64,000 bases of DNA, taken from NCBI GenBank assembly GCA_003249015.1, contig QBLS01000022.1, positions 1 through 64,000 on the forward strand, in the 5' to 3' direction. A program made the position numbers and the translations under genes. The DNA comes from Pseudanabaena sp. Lineage in GTDB: Bacteria > Cyanobacteriota > Cyanobacteriia > Pseudanabaenales > Pseudanabaenaceae. Under the pieces are notes generated by a model. That model searched no databases. It had not been told where the DNA came from and saw only the letters and a list, made by a program, of their open reading frames with translations. Positions 1 through 8,700 of the stretch are shown here, piece by piece; the stretch's first letter is position 1; each line of letters opens with the position of its first letter.

Positions 1-158
1 TAATCGGTCTATTTATCAATCGGTATGAGTTTCCTATTCTTCTCTGATTTAATCTGTTCAACAACTTTGTAACATGACCCTATATTCCAAGCTGCAGTTG
101 AAATTTCCTAAAAGTAAAGAAACCCATTGCTGATGGCGAGGCTTTGCCGCGCAACAAT

Positions 159-190
159 TATTTATTGGAGAAGTATTTATTGGAGAAGAA
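159..190. repeat. short tandem duplication at the parE 3' end
   Basis: The segment TATTTATTGGAGAAG occurs twice back to back. The toxin stop codon (177-179) lies in the second copy, so the duplication ends at the gene. The rest of positions 1-176 holds no gene that I can see. Confidence 0.6.
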
Positions 191-467
191 TGAGCGACTT
201 TGAAGCGTGAAATATTGTCAGGATATAGATTGTTTCATCCTCTAAAGAGTAGACAATGCGGTAATTGCGAAAAATTACTTCGCGGATGGATTCACGTTCT
301 GACTCTGGTACGATTCGACCAGACAGGGGAAGAGATTCGAGTCGAACTATGGAATTAACTATGCGATCTACAAATATCTGTGCAATAGCTGGTGAATCGC
401 GAGCAATATAATCACCAATCGCTTCTAAGTCGGCTAGTGCTTGTTTTGTCCAATTTATTTGTGCCAT
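177..467 (-). CDS. ParE/RelE-type toxin of a type II toxin-antitoxin pair
   Basis: Protein of 96 aa with the ParE/RelE layout: an N-terminal helical hairpin (WTKQALADLEAIGDYIA), a central basic stretch (SGRIVPESERESIREVIF) and the beta-strand core NYRIVYSLEDETIYILTIFH. Members of this family poison gyrase or cleave mRNA on ribosomes; the sequence does not decide which. It is the downstream gene of a two-gene unit and overlaps the antitoxin gene by 13 bases, so translation is probably coupled. The length is normal and the gene looks intact. Family assignment is firm; toxicity is inferred. Confidence 0.85.
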   Translation of the reverse strand: MAQINWTKQALADLEAIGDYIARDSPAIAQIFVDRIVNSIVRLESLPLSGRIVPESERESIREVIFRNYRIVYSLEDETIYILTIFHASKSLILLQ

Positions 468-637
468 GTTTTTAGACTGAGCATGGCTTGTGAGTGGGTA
501 AGCGTATCTCCTGACTGCACTTGTTGCAACCCTGTCTCTACTTTATAGAGAAAATAAAGACGCTCTAATATCTCCTCAAAGTCAACGTTTTGAGGGAGTT
601 CCGTGACTGCATTTAGAACTTTTTCTTTAATTGTCAT
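455..637 (-). CDS. putative antitoxin partner of the ParE-like toxin
   Basis: Small acidic protein of 60 aa starting MTIKEKVLNAVTELP, followed by a helical segment (DFEEILERLYFLYKVETGL) and a short C-terminal tail. It lies immediately upstream of the toxin gene and overlaps it, the usual order for type II systems. I see no clear ribbon-helix-helix, MazE or Phd DNA-binding motif, so whether it autoregulates is unknown. The role as antitoxin rests mainly on position and size. A short AT-rich region lies upstream, then a repeat element at 669-785. Confidence 0.7.
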   Translation of the reverse strand: MTIKEKVLNAVTELPQNVDFEEILERLYFLYKVETGLQQVQSGDTLTHSQAMLSLKTWHK

Positions 638-668
638 CTTATTTGATCTCTCGCTTGTTGATTTTAAG

Positions 669-785
669 TATAGCTGTAGCCATTGTTGTTAGGACATAAA
701 ACCCAGAAGACGAGTGGCGATGCTTCGCTCTGCCGATCGCTTCTTGGGTTTTGATTTTGTTCTAAGAAAAGTGGATACAGCTATA
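669..785. repeat. family A element with 10-bp terminal inverted repeats (MITE-like)
   Basis: The element opens with TATAGCTGTA (669-678) and closes with TACAGCTATA (776-785), a perfect inverted repeat. Inside are the leader motif AGGACATAAAACCCAGAAG and a degenerate hairpin around GCTTCGC. Other family A copies in the window share the leader and hairpin but lack one end. No coding capacity. Confidence 0.75.
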
Positions 786-824
786 TCTTGAAAAAATTTG
801 AAATCAACAAACATTTTTGATGCT

Positions 825-1559
825 CTATCCCAGACTTAACGGCATTTCCAGAGAATGCGCTAATAGAAACTCGCGATCGCGGAGTACCTTTTGAGTTTCG
901 CCATCATAGACTACTTTTCCTTCACTTAAGACCACTGTGCGATCGCATAACTCCAATACTAGGTCTAGATCGTGGGTGGCGATTAATTGAGTTTCTAGGC
1001 GAGTTTGTAGTAGTTGAATTAATTGGCGGCGCGATCGCGGATCGAGTTGCGAAGAGGGTTCATCAAAGACGAGAACCTGTGGCTGCATGGCAAGTACTCC
1101 CGCGATCGCCACTCGTTTTTTCTCGCCCCCTGATAGATTTTGTGACTGGCGTTGTCGATATTTATCTAAGTCCAAACCCACCGCCACCAGAGATTCGGCA
1201 ACCCTGATCTCTAAGTCTTTTCCGCGCATTCCCATATTCATTGGACCAAAGGCGACATCTTCCCAAACTGTGGGCATAAATAATTGATCGTCTGGATTTT
1301 GAAAAACTACGCCCACAAAATTGCGAATGGCAACTAGGTTTTGAGTTGAGACTTGTCTTTCACCAATGACAATCTCGCCTTTTTGGGGCATCAAAATTCC
1401 ATTGAGATGTAATAGCAAAGTGGACTTGCCTGAACCATTAGCCCCTACGATCGCGACTTTTTCGGTCGCCTTGACTTGTAGGTTAATTCCGCGCAAGGCT
1501 TGGATTCCATCAGGATAGGTATAGCTGAGATTCTCAATGGAAATAGGATTGTGATGCAT
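825..1559 (-). CDS. cbiO: ECF transporter ATPase, cobalt/nickel type (CbiO)
   Basis: ABC ATPase of 244 aa from the ATG at 1559. It has Walker A GANGSGKST (39-47), Q-loop FQNPDDQ (86-92), signature LSGGE (142-146), Walker B VLVFDEP (162-168) and the switch histidine in IATHDLD (196). FQNPDDQ is typical of energy-coupling-factor ATPases. It powers metal uptake with the transmembrane subunit CbiQ encoded just upstream. The frame stays open to a GTG at 1604, but that start lies inside a perfect hairpin (1570-1620), so I prefer 1559. Metal specificity (cobalt or nickel) is inferred from neighbours. Confidence 0.9.
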   Translation of the reverse strand: MHHNPISIENLSYTYPDGIQALRGINLQVKATEKVAIVGANGSGKSTLLLHLNGILMPQKGEIVIGERQVSTQNLVAIRNFVGVVFQNPDDQLFMPTVWEDVAFGPMNMGMRGKDLEIRVAESLVAVGLDLDKYRQRQSQNLSGGEKKRVAIAGVLAMQPQVLVFDEPSSQLDPRSRRQLIQLLQTRLETQLIATHDLDLVLELCDRTVVLSEGKVVYDGETQKVLRDREFLLAHSLEMPLSLG

Positions 1560-1569
1560 AGGGGGAGGA

Positions 1570-1620
1570 GTCAAACTTTTGAGATGTGGGTGTTTTACAC
1601 CCACATCTCAAAAGTTTGAC
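1570..1620. repeat. perfect 24-bp-stem hairpin between cbiQ and cbiO
   Basis: Arms of 24 bp pair perfectly around a three-base loop (TTT). The hairpin sits in the 67-bp gap between the two transporter genes, just ahead of the cbiO start, so in mRNA it could limit read-through, protect an RNA end or mask translation. It lacks the GGCGGC core seen in most hairpins of this window. Confidence 0.85.
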
Positions 1621-1626
1621 ATGATA

Positions 1627-2451
1627 TTAAAAATTTTGAGTGCTGATGTATACGCCGCTTAGGGTGATGATCATGGTGCAAGCGATCGCTAGAATATCGC
1701 GCTTATTCATCTGTATGGGAGTTTCATCTAATACCGTTATGCCTTGATATCCACGGGCAAGCATCGCTTGATAAATACGATCGCCACGATCATAGGTACG
1801 GATAAACAGCATCCCTAGCATATTACCCAATACCTGACGCTGCCATTGGCGATCGTGGCGATGGCGATTATAGATATTTTGGGGTGCAAAATTTCGGGCT
1901 GTGGCAGCGCGGCGCATGGCATTAAATTCATTGGATAGAACCCCAATATAGCGATACATCGAAGCCAAAATACTTACTAAAAGAGGCGGCATTTTTAAAA
2001 TGATCAGGGCTTGTAGTAGTAGAGGGATAGAAGTTGATAAGGTGAGAATATTTAATAGAAGTAGAGACAAAAAAGCTTTGATGGTCACACTTCCTAATAC
2101 AATCAATCCCTGCTCACTGATCTGCAACCATCGCCATTGCCATAGGATCTCTCCACCGCCTCGAAACAGAGTTCCCAAAAGCATGACGCTAGCAAAGGCA
2201 AACTCGATCACTAGTCTTTGACTGAGTGTTTTTAAATTAACCTTGCTCAATATCAGGACAACCAAAGCGGCAATCCCATAAACTGCCCAAGCCCACCATT
2301 TGCCGTTGGGTGTGAGGGCGATCGCAAATACTAGGGAAAAAATACAAATTACGCGAGTATGCACAGCTAGCTGATACCAGATACTTGGGCGATCTCCTTG
2401 ATGGGGAGGGTGGCGATCGCTTGAATTGAGTACTTGGATATGAAGCAGCAT
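1627..2451 (-). CDS. cbiQ: ECF transporter transmembrane subunit (CbiQ)
   Basis: Membrane protein of 274 aa with several hydrophobic segments and the coupling-helix region of CbiQ (MYRYIGVLSNEFNAMRRAA, then MLFIRTYDRGDRIYQAMLAR), whose Ala-Arg-containing helices contact the CbiO ATPase. It forms the membrane part of a cobalt or nickel uptake system. I chose the ATG at 2451 because the 18 codons upstream run into a hairpin repeat (2474-2531) and look non-coding. It lies between the PDGLE gene and cbiO in one transcription unit. Confidence 0.88.
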   Translation of the reverse strand: MLLHIQVLNSSDRHPPHQGDRPSIWYQLAVHTRVICIFSLVFAIALTPNGKWWAWAVYGIAALVVLILSKVNLKTLSQRLVIEFAFASVMLLGTLFRGGGEILWQWRWLQISEQGLIVLGSVTIKAFLSLLLLNILTLSTSIPLLLQALIILKMPPLLVSILASMYRYIGVLSNEFNAMRRAATARNFAPQNIYNRHRHDRQWQRQVLGNMLGMLFIRTYDRGDRIYQAMLARGYQGITVLDETPIQMNKRDILAIACTMIITLSGVYISTQNF

Positions 2452-2473
2452 TTGTTTATAAGTATTATCTCTA

Positions 2474-2531
2474 GCGGCAAACCATAGAGTAGCGGCGCAA
2501 AGCACCGCTACTCTATGTCTATGGTTTGCGG
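2474..2531. repeat. imperfect hairpin containing the PDGLE-gene stop codon
   Basis: Arms GCAAACCATAGAGTAGCGG and its near-complement enclose GCGCAAAGC. The stop codon of the upstream gene (2519-2521) falls in the right arm. Confidence 0.75.
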
Positions 2532-2866
2532 CGTATTGTCAATTCGCCTAGTCCCCACGACAAGCCAAATACTACTAATGTGCCAGCAATACCAGCTAGG
2601 GCTGTGGATACTTTAGGATTTTCTACGGCTTTGACAGAATACTCATCAAAAATCAGAGCAGGGGGAATTTGTTTGGTGATCGGTTCTTCCACAGCCTTTT
2701 CTTCAAACTTTAAATCTTGGGCAACCCGATCCAATCCATCGGGATCTTGACTGGCAAATGGCGAAACAAGCGCCGCGATCGCTAGGGACAGAGCGCAGCC
2801 TGTCAGGATAAAAATGCGACTTGGCTTAGATTTTTGTGGATTTTGCTCAGTCATAAAATTTGGCAT
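2519..2866 (-). CDS. PDGLE-domain component of a cobalt/nickel ECF transporter
   Basis: Protein of 115 aa with an N-terminal membrane segment (IFILTGCALSLAIAALVSPF), the diagnostic motif SQDPDGLDRVAQDL and a second membrane segment near the C terminus (VSTALAGIAGTLVVFGLSWG). PDGLE proteins accompany, or are fused to, CbiM/NikM and take the place of CbiN. It heads the set PDGLE-cbiQ-cbiO. The expected CbiM substrate subunit is not upstream: the next gene is a hydrolase. The start could also be the Met four codons downstream (2854). Confidence 0.85.
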   Translation of the reverse strand: MPNFMTEQNPQKSKPSRIFILTGCALSLAIAALVSPFASQDPDGLDRVAQDLKFEEKAVEEPITKQIPPALIFDEYSVKAVENPKVSTALAGIAGTLVVFGLSWGLGELTIRRKP

Positions 2867-2881
2867 TATTTTTTAATTCAG

Positions 2882-3062
2882 CTTATACCAAATAACGAAA
2901 TGACGTAGAAATTTCTTTATAGCAAAAAAAGTTTTGCTTAGGACATAAAGCCAGAAGTCGAGTGGCGGCGCGGAGCGCCGCCACTCGCTTCTTGGTTTGT
3001 AATTCACAAACATTGTCGTTACACTATCAAGACATTTGAGCGGTGCTTCGCACCGCTCAAAT
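2882..3062. repeat. composite of family C and A modules plus a second hairpin
   Basis: From left to right: TATACCAAATAACGAAATG (family C end), AGTTTTGCTTAGGACATAAA (family A leader), a GTGGCGGCGC/GCGCCGCCAC hairpin (about 2957-2990), and a separate perfect hairpin with arms CATTTGAGCGGTGC (3030-3062). It separates the hydrolase gene from the cobalt genes. Confidence 0.7.
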
Positions 3063-3063
3063 G

Positions 3064-3969
3064 TCACGCAACAAACTTACGAATATGTTGAGCAACGATC
3101 GCAGGATGCTCCAAATGCGGCACATGACCACTGTTGTCAATCCAAATTAGCTGATTGCGCGGAATAATTTCTTGAAATTTAGTAGCGTCTTTTGTGCCGA
3201 GAATGCGATCGCGATCGCCCCAAAGAATCAGCGCTTCCTGTCCCAAATACTTTAACTGCTCGGCAAAAGAGCCATAGCCACCACTTTTAGTAAATGAAAT
3301 CAGCGACTCGCTCCAACGGGGCATCGCTAGATGTAATGAGGCACAGGCTTCAGCATCAGGGGTGACAAAGCGGGGATCGGCATAGGCTTTGAGACTAACT
3401 TCGCGGCGGACTTTAGGACTTCTCAAAAAATTAGTAGCCATGCGGTCTAGGGGCGATATCAAAAATTTACCCATCGTGGTGCCAGCTCGCATTCCTGCAC
3501 TGCCAATTAAAACTAATTTCTGCACAACTTGAGGATAGGTCAGGGCAAAGTCGATCGCCGCCGCGCCACCCATAGAAGCACCAACTAAGATGATCGGCGT
3601 AGCGATCGTGGTTTTCCAAAAAGAATATAAATGCTCCTTAATTGACATCGGACTCACCTGCACATCCCGCAGTCGTTCCGTCATGCCAAAGCCAAACAAA
3701 TCCACAGCCCAAACTTGATGAGCTTCCACAAGTTGTGGCAAAAGGCGACGGAATTCTAGCAATGAACTATCAAAGCCATGTAAAAAGACGATGGGCGGTG
3801 CATTTTCTGGCAGACTAGTTACTCCATCATTGACATAGCTAGTCAAAATTACCTCTTCAGCAAATGTCGTGGAAACTAGACAAAATTGAATTTTGTCGAT
3901 CATCGCGATCGATGTGGGTTCAGTTAATTGCGATCGCAGAGATGGAACTTCTATCGGTAAATTTGACAT
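3064..3969 (-). CDS. alpha/beta-fold hydrolase
   Basis: Protein of 301 aa with the alpha/beta hydrolase pattern: oxyanion-hole motif FLHGFDSS (63-70), nucleophile elbow GASMGG with Ser132, candidate acid Asp254 in WGDRDRI, and catalytic His282 in NSGHVPHLEHP. A lid-like insertion lies at about 160-230. Substrate unknown; this shape is shared by esterases, lipases and epoxide-hydrolase relatives. No signal peptide is visible, so it is probably cytoplasmic. It starts at ATG 3969. Confidence 0.88.
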   Translation of the reverse strand: MSNLPIEVPSLRSQLTEPTSIAMIDKIQFCLVSTTFAEEVILTSYVNDGVTSLPENAPPIVFLHGFDSSLLEFRRLLPQLVEAHQVWAVDLFGFGMTERLRDVQVSPMSIKEHLYSFWKTTIATPIILVGASMGGAAAIDFALTYPQVVQKLVLIGSAGMRAGTTMGKFLISPLDRMATNFLRSPKVRREVSLKAYADPRFVTPDAEACASLHLAMPRWSESLISFTKSGGYGSFAEQLKYLGQEALILWGDRDRILGTKDATKFQEIIPRNQLIWIDNSGHVPHLEHPAIVAQHIRKFVA

Positions 3970-4024
3970 TTGCTAGTTGAATTTTTATTTGATCAGCTTT
4001 CTTAGAAGTAGGAGCAATGGCGCT

Positions 4025-4723
4025 TCACAATTTCATTTTGGCTAGGGTAGCTGCCGTAATCGTGGCATAAAAGGGCGTAAATTCTATAAAAAACCACAGA
4101 ATTCCATACAGGCTACCTTTACCGCGAAAAACTGCCAAGATCGCGATCGCCATAAATGCAACTAATACTGTATTTACCAATATCCACCAAAATAAGCTAC
4201 GTTTCGGTGCTTTACGTTCTGTGCCATTCCAAATTACCAAACATTGCAAAATCCCTAATAAAACGCCCGCGAAAACTAGCCAAAGGGAATTAGCTGTGAG
4301 AGAAGGAAGGCGTGCAACAATATTAGTCTCCGAAAAAGAGCCATCCAAATTGATCGTAAAGCCAAATTGAGGAGTATAGGCTAGGCTTGTGGCTGCAAAA
4401 CCGACCCAAGTCCAACCCAAACTGCTAACCAAAATCCACCAAGCAGGAGTCTTGAGAAGTTTTCGTAACACTAGATATTGCATCAGTCCCACAAATATAC
4501 TGACGGCTAGTGATCCCATGATAATACCCACGCTTACAGGGCAGTTGAGACTGCCTACACCTGTGGTGCATAAGCCAACTTTCACCACGAGATCGCTAAC
4601 GTAGTACATTCCTGCAAGGCAGGCTGCAATCCCAAACATATTGCCGATCGCTGCACCAACTAATGTCGCCAGTACCCAGCGCCACCACAGTCCGACTGCT
4701 GACCAAGCTCGTTGTTTTTGCAT
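4025..4723 (-). CDS. multi-pass membrane protein of unknown function
   Basis: Protein of 232 aa with about six hydrophobic segments: two near the N terminus (WRWVLATLVGAAIGNMFGIAA and a GIIMGSLAVSIFVGLMQYLVL stretch), two in the middle and two at the C-terminal end. I do not recognise the family. The ATG at 4723 is preferred over the TTG at 4735 because GGGAAGT lies just ahead of it as a plausible ribosome site. It may form a unit with the hydrolase gene 55 bp downstream. Confidence 0.7.
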   Translation of the reverse strand: MQKQRAWSAVGLWWRWVLATLVGAAIGNMFGIAACLAGMYYVSDLVVKVGLCTTGVGSLNCPVSVGIIMGSLAVSIFVGLMQYLVLRKLLKTPAWWILVSSLGWTWVGFAATSLAYTPQFGFTINLDGSFSETNIVARLPSLTANSLWLVFAGVLLGILQCLVIWNGTERKAPKRSLFWWILVNTVLVAFMAIAILAVFRGKGSLYGILWFFIEFTPFYATITAATLAKMKL

Positions 4724-4784
4724 TTTACTTCCCAATTGTCAGGACAGAAGGTTAGTTTTTCGCCAAGGGCAGCAAACTAATCTT

Positions 4785-6305
4785 TTAGATTAACTCTTCT
4801 GTGATAATTCTACGCAAAATTTCAGTAACTGTTGTCGCCATTCTTGCATCAATTTCCAAAGCTTCACGGACAGGATCTTTGAGATCAAGTACAGCTCTTA
4901 GGGTCATATTTACGGAGCGTAACTTTGGTAAGGGCATTTCATCTTGGGATTTAGAAAGGCGATCAACAAATTGAATACAGGCGGTGTAGGTTAACTCAGT
5001 TTGTTTGCGCTGATCGCTGTAGCCAAAGCCCATTTTGGAAATTACTACAGGATCACTAATAAAAAATGGTAGTCCCAACGCCGCGATTGCGACATCCACA
5101 TACCGAGCGGTATCCTGTCCCATTGCCCTAATTAAACTGGTCAAGCTATGCCACTGCGCCGCAGGTAAACGTTGGGCTGGGGGAATATGCCGATGCCATG
5201 CGACTTGGGACAGCACGCGTGTCAGGTCATAGGCAGAGACTAAGTTGTCCCCGCGATGAGATTCTCTTTCCCCAGTGATGATAATTGTGTCAGTGGGGCT
5301 TGACAAAGTTGGCTTCTCAAAGAATGGCTTTTCCCCATAGCGACCTCGAAAAGAAAGGCTTTGATTGCCAGTGATTTTTTTGAGCCAGTTTTCTAAAGCC
5401 GCTGGTGTGGTAAATTGCTTAAACCCAGCCGCCAGTGCGTTGGAGGTCATATTTCCCTCCTCCTCATAAGCACATATGCGCTCGGCTAGTTCTAAAAATG
5501 TCCAATTAGAGGTTGGGTCGTTAGCGCCATTTACCTTGCAGTTGGCGATCGGCTGAATGAAGTCCACTCGATTAGCTTCCGTAATTGTATAAAGAAGTGG
5601 AAGAATCTTAGTAGAACTCCAAAACTGGACATTGCTGAGCGGGTTTCGTCCGATCCAGCGACAGAGCATCTGTCCATTGACCACACTACCAATGCAGATA
5701 CAAGCATTGGTAATACTCTGATCCAAAAATTCCAGCCCAATATTTTCGATATTGGGAATTTGCCCGATCGCAGGATAGGGCAGAAATCTTACTCTGACCT
5801 TTGTGCCTGCGAGCATCGCCACCTGTCCATAGGAAACCACATTTACGCCATCAGGCAAACTACTGAGGCGATCGGCATAAGCAGGAATATGATTGAGCAA
5901 AGGCGAAGGGGCAAAGTTGCGATTGGGCAGGCTCTTTTTTTTACCAGCCTGACAACCGTAAATTCCCCGATCTAAGAAGCCAAGATAATTATGATCGGCT
6001 TGCCCCATGTTCACAAAAACACGCTGAGCATTGGTAAATTTTAAAAATAATCGTTCTCCCTCGCCGAGAATATCTAATAGATGCCTAACCACTGCAGGGA
6101 GCTGTAAAAGCTGATCCGTAAGCATTCTAGAATTAGCATCAAGGATTGTATCAATGCTTAGAGCATTGGCAAATTGCAAAAAAGCTGCTGCCGACAGCTT
6201 CCCATAAATCCCATCAATTTCCCCATCATACAAGCCTAAATTCTTGAGGTTGTATTGGGCTTTTGCCAAGTCCTCAAATGTAAACTTCACCTCAGATACC
6301 GCCAT
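4785..6305 (-). CDS. peptidoglycan-binding protein with a serine-hydrolase-like region
   Basis: Protein of 506 aa. Residues about 8-50 form a PG_binding_1-type repeat (AQYNLKNLGLYDGEIDGIYG). Further on, FWSSTKILPLLYTI carries SSTK with Ser230 and Lys233, and SKMGFGYSD at about residue 423 could be the KTG-box equivalent; this spacing resembles serine beta-lactamases and penicillin-binding proteins. The serine-hydrolase assignment is my inference from two short motifs. There is no clear signal peptide, which is odd for a wall enzyme. It could be a degenerate or regulatory relative. Confidence 0.6.
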   Translation of the reverse strand: MAVSEVKFTFEDLAKAQYNLKNLGLYDGEIDGIYGKLSAAAFLQFANALSIDTILDANSRMLTDQLLQLPAVVRHLLDILGEGERLFLKFTNAQRVFVNMGQADHNYLGFLDRGIYGCQAGKKKSLPNRNFAPSPLLNHIPAYADRLSSLPDGVNVVSYGQVAMLAGTKVRVRFLPYPAIGQIPNIENIGLEFLDQSITNACICIGSVVNGQMLCRWIGRNPLSNVQFWSSTKILPLLYTITEANRVDFIQPIANCKVNGANDPTSNWTFLELAERICAYEEEGNMTSNALAAGFKQFTTPAALENWLKKITGNQSLSFRGRYGEKPFFEKPTLSSPTDTIIITGERESHRGDNLVSAYDLTRVLSQVAWHRHIPPAQRLPAAQWHSLTSLIRAMGQDTARYVDVAIAALGLPFFISDPVVISKMGFGYSDQRKQTELTYTACIQFVDRLSKSQDEMPLPKLRSVNMTLRAVLDLKDPVREALEIDARMATTVTEILRRIITEELI

Positions 6306-6409
6306 GAATTCTTACTGCCAAAAAAAGACTGAATATATTAAATCTAGCGATAAACAGGGCGATCGCGATGTATCCGTCGTCTCTATCTGTCAAACTTGTA
6401 ATACCAGAT

Positions 6410-6454
6410 CCAGTTTTCAAGTGGCGGCGCAAAGCGCCGCCACTTGAAAACTGG
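6410..6454. repeat. perfect hairpin with GGCGGCGC core
   Basis: A 45-bp inverted repeat with arms CCAGTTTTCAAGTGGCGGCGC. It lies in the 325-bp gap between dnaK and the peptidoglycan-binding gene; that gap holds only repeats. Confidence 0.85.
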
Positions 6455-6514
6455 GTTGTTTTTTTCCTAATGCAATCAACCACAATTCACAAAAGCGTAA
6501 CTACACTTTCGTGA

Positions 6515-6628
6515 ATTGCTATTTATTAATAAGAGTGACAGCGCAAAGCACTGTCACTCTTATTAATAAATAGCAATGGCGGCACTTTGCGCCGCCATTG
6601 CTATTTGGAAATTAGCGCTTCGCGCTAA
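6515..6628. repeat. two hairpins sharing one arm, plus a small hairpin after dnaK
   Basis: Hairpin 1 (6515-6577) has arms of about 28 bp. Hairpin 2 (6568-6606) reuses the right end of hairpin 1 (AAATAGCAAT) as its left arm, so the two are alternative structures. A small hairpin TTAGCGCTTCGCGCTAA (6612-6628) follows the dnaK stop and could terminate transcription. Confidence 0.8.
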
Positions 6629-6630
6629 TA

Positions 6631-8535
6631 CTATTTCGATTCAGTAAAGTCTGCATCAATGACATCATCATCACCACTTGCTGCGTCACGGGTTCCATCT
6701 TGGGGAGCCGCACCATCTTGAGGAGCTTCAGCACCACCCTGTTGATAGACCGAAGCACTAAGAGCGTAAAGCGCCTGCTTCAATTCTTCAGCTTGGGCAG
6801 TGATCGCTTCATGGTCATCCTTAGCGATCGATTCACGCAAAGTCTTGACGAGTCCTTCGATCTTGGTCTTTTCAGCATCAGGTACTTTGTCGCCGAGATC
6901 CTTGATTTGCTTCTCAGCTTGGTATGCCAAGGAGTCAGCTTGGTTCTTCGCTTCAATGCGATCGCGTTTCTCTTTGTCAGCCGCCGAGTTACGTTCTGCT
7001 TCGTTAACCATGCGCTCCACTTCATCCTTAGGCAAGGTGGAAGCACCAGAGATCGAGATGGTTTGGACTTTGCCAGTTCCCTTGTCCTTCGCGGTTACAG
7101 ACAGCAAGCCGTTAGCGTCGATGTCGAAGATAACTTCGATTTGAGGCACGCCACGAGGAGCAGGGGGGATGCCATCAAGACGGAAGGTTCCAAGACTCTT
7201 GTTGTCACTGGACATTTCCCGCTCACCTTGGAGAACGTGAATTTCCACGTTGCTTTGTCCATCAACCGCAGTGGAGAACACTTCAGATTTCTTGGTAGGA
7301 ACAGTAGTGTTTCTAGGAATAATCTTGGTCATCACACCGCCCAAGGTTTCAACACCGAGAGACAGAGGAGTTACGTCAAGCAAGAGAATGTCCTTAACTT
7401 CACCAGCTAATACACCAGCTTGCACGGCTGCACCGATCGCCACCACTTCATCGGGGTTAACGCTTTGGTTAGGCTCCTTACCCAAAATCTTTTTAACGAC
7501 TTCTTGCACCGCAGGAATGCGGGTAGAACCACCAACCAGAACGACTTCATCGATCTTGGACTTGTCGATCTTGGCATCACGGATCGCTTGCTCAACAGGA
7601 ATACGGCAGCGATCGATCAGGTCGGAACAAAGCTCTTCAAACTTGGCACGGGTCAAGGTGGTGTCTAAGTGCTTAGGACCATCTTGGGTGGCGGTGATGA
7701 AGGGTAGGTTGATTTCTGTTTGAGTGACGCTCGAAAGCTCAATCTTTGCCTTCTCCGCTGCTTCAGTCAGACGTTGCAATGCTTGCTTGTCCTTGCGAAG
7801 ATCGATACCTTCAGCGGACTGGAACTGACCAGCTAAGAAATCAACGATCTTTTTGTCGAAGTCATCACCACCGAGGTGGGTGTCGCCACTGGTGGACATT
7901 ACTTCAAATACACCATCACCAACTTCAAGGATCGATACGTCAAAAGTACCGCCGCCCAAGTCAAATACGAGAATGGTTTCGTTAGTTTTGCTGTCAAGCC
8001 CGTAAGCCAAAGCCGCAGCAGTAGGCTCGTTGATAATACGGAGCACTTCTACACCTGCGATTTTGCCAGCATCCTTAGTTGCTTGACGCTGAGAGTCATT
8101 GAAGTATGCAGGTACAGTAATAACCGCTTGGGTTACAGTTTCACCGAGATACTTGCTGGCATCATCGACTAACTTACGCAAAACCTGTGAAGAAATTTCT
8201 TCGGGGGCAAATTGCTTACCCGCGGCGGGAGCGTCAATTTTGACGTTTTCGCCCACTTTCATTACTTTGTAAGCGACTTGCTTCGATTCGCCACTAACTT
8301 CATCATAACGACGACCGATAAAGCGCTTTACTGAGTAGAAAGTGTTATCGGTGTTCATTACTGCTTGGCGCTTAGCAATTTGTCCAACTAAGCGATCGCC
8401 ATTTTTGGCATAAGCCACAACTGAAGGTGTGGTACGGAAGCCTTCGGCGTTTGCAATCACCGTTGGCTTGCCCCCTTCCATGACGGCGACGACTGAGTTT
8501 GTCGTACCTAAGTCGATTCCAACTACTTTAGCCAT
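6631..8535 (-). CDS. dnaK: molecular chaperone DnaK (Hsp70)
   Basis: Full-length DnaK of 634 aa. It begins [14 protein letters not shown] (phosphate-1 loop), has the phosphate-2 motif [15 protein letters not shown] and the adenosine motif [14 protein letters not shown], and ends in the acidic tail DDDVIDADF that interacts with co-chaperones. It is an ATP-driven chaperone that works with DnaJ and GrpE; neither gene is here. The ATG at 8535 matches the conserved start and follows GGAAG; the upstream TTG at 8547 is only frame extension. Cyanobacteria usually carry several DnaK paralogues, and this is a canonical one. Confidence 0.97.
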   Translation of the reverse strand: MAKVVGIDLGTTNSVVAVMEGGKPTVIANAEGFRTTPSVVAYAKNGDRLVGQIAKRQAVMNTDNTFYSVKRFIGRRYDEVSGESKQVAYKVMKVGENVKIDAPAAGKQFAPEEISSQVLRKLVDDASKYLGETVTQAVITVPAYFNDSQRQATKDAGKIAGVEVLRIINEPTAAALAYGLDSKTNETILVFDLGGGTFDVSILEVGDGVFEVMSTSGDTHLGGDDFDKKIVDFLAGQFQSAEGIDLRKDKQALQRLTEAAEKAKIELSSVTQTEINLPFITATQDGPKHLDTTLTRAKFEELCSDLIDRCRIPVEQAIRDAKIDKSKIDEVVLVGGSTRIPAVQEVVKKILGKEPNQSVNPDEVVAIGAAVQAGVLAGEVKDILLLDVTPLSLGVETLGGVMTKIIPRNTTVPTKKSEVFSTAVDGQSNVEIHVLQGEREMSSDNKSLGTFRLDGIPPAPRGVPQIEVIFDIDANGLLSVTAKDKGTGKVQTISISGASTLPKDEVERMVNEAERNSAADKEKRDRIEAKNQADSLAYQAEKQIKDLGDKVPDAEKTKIEGLVKTLRESIAKDDHEAITAQAEELKQALYALSASVYQQGGAEAPQDGAAPQDGTRDAASGDDDVIDADFTESK

Positions 8536-8700
8536 AAGGCTTCCCAACTCCTAAGTTTTGTTAATCTTTTATCTCATACAAGATTAACTACTTTTCCCGA
8601 TTAGCACATCAGGGGGACTCTACCTAATTCTGTAGGGTTTACCGTACAAGCTGTTCTTCCGAGCTAAGAAATGGCAATACCAATGCCATTTCCTACCTTA

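Noticed and set aside
2873-3067. 64-codon frame on the minus strand between the hydrolase and PDGLE genes
   Set aside because: It is a translation through family A and C repeat modules and a hairpin; no conserved protein features.
6700-7410. 236-codon frame opposite dnaK
   Set aside because: Antisense to a strongly coding gene; arises from codon bias of dnaK.
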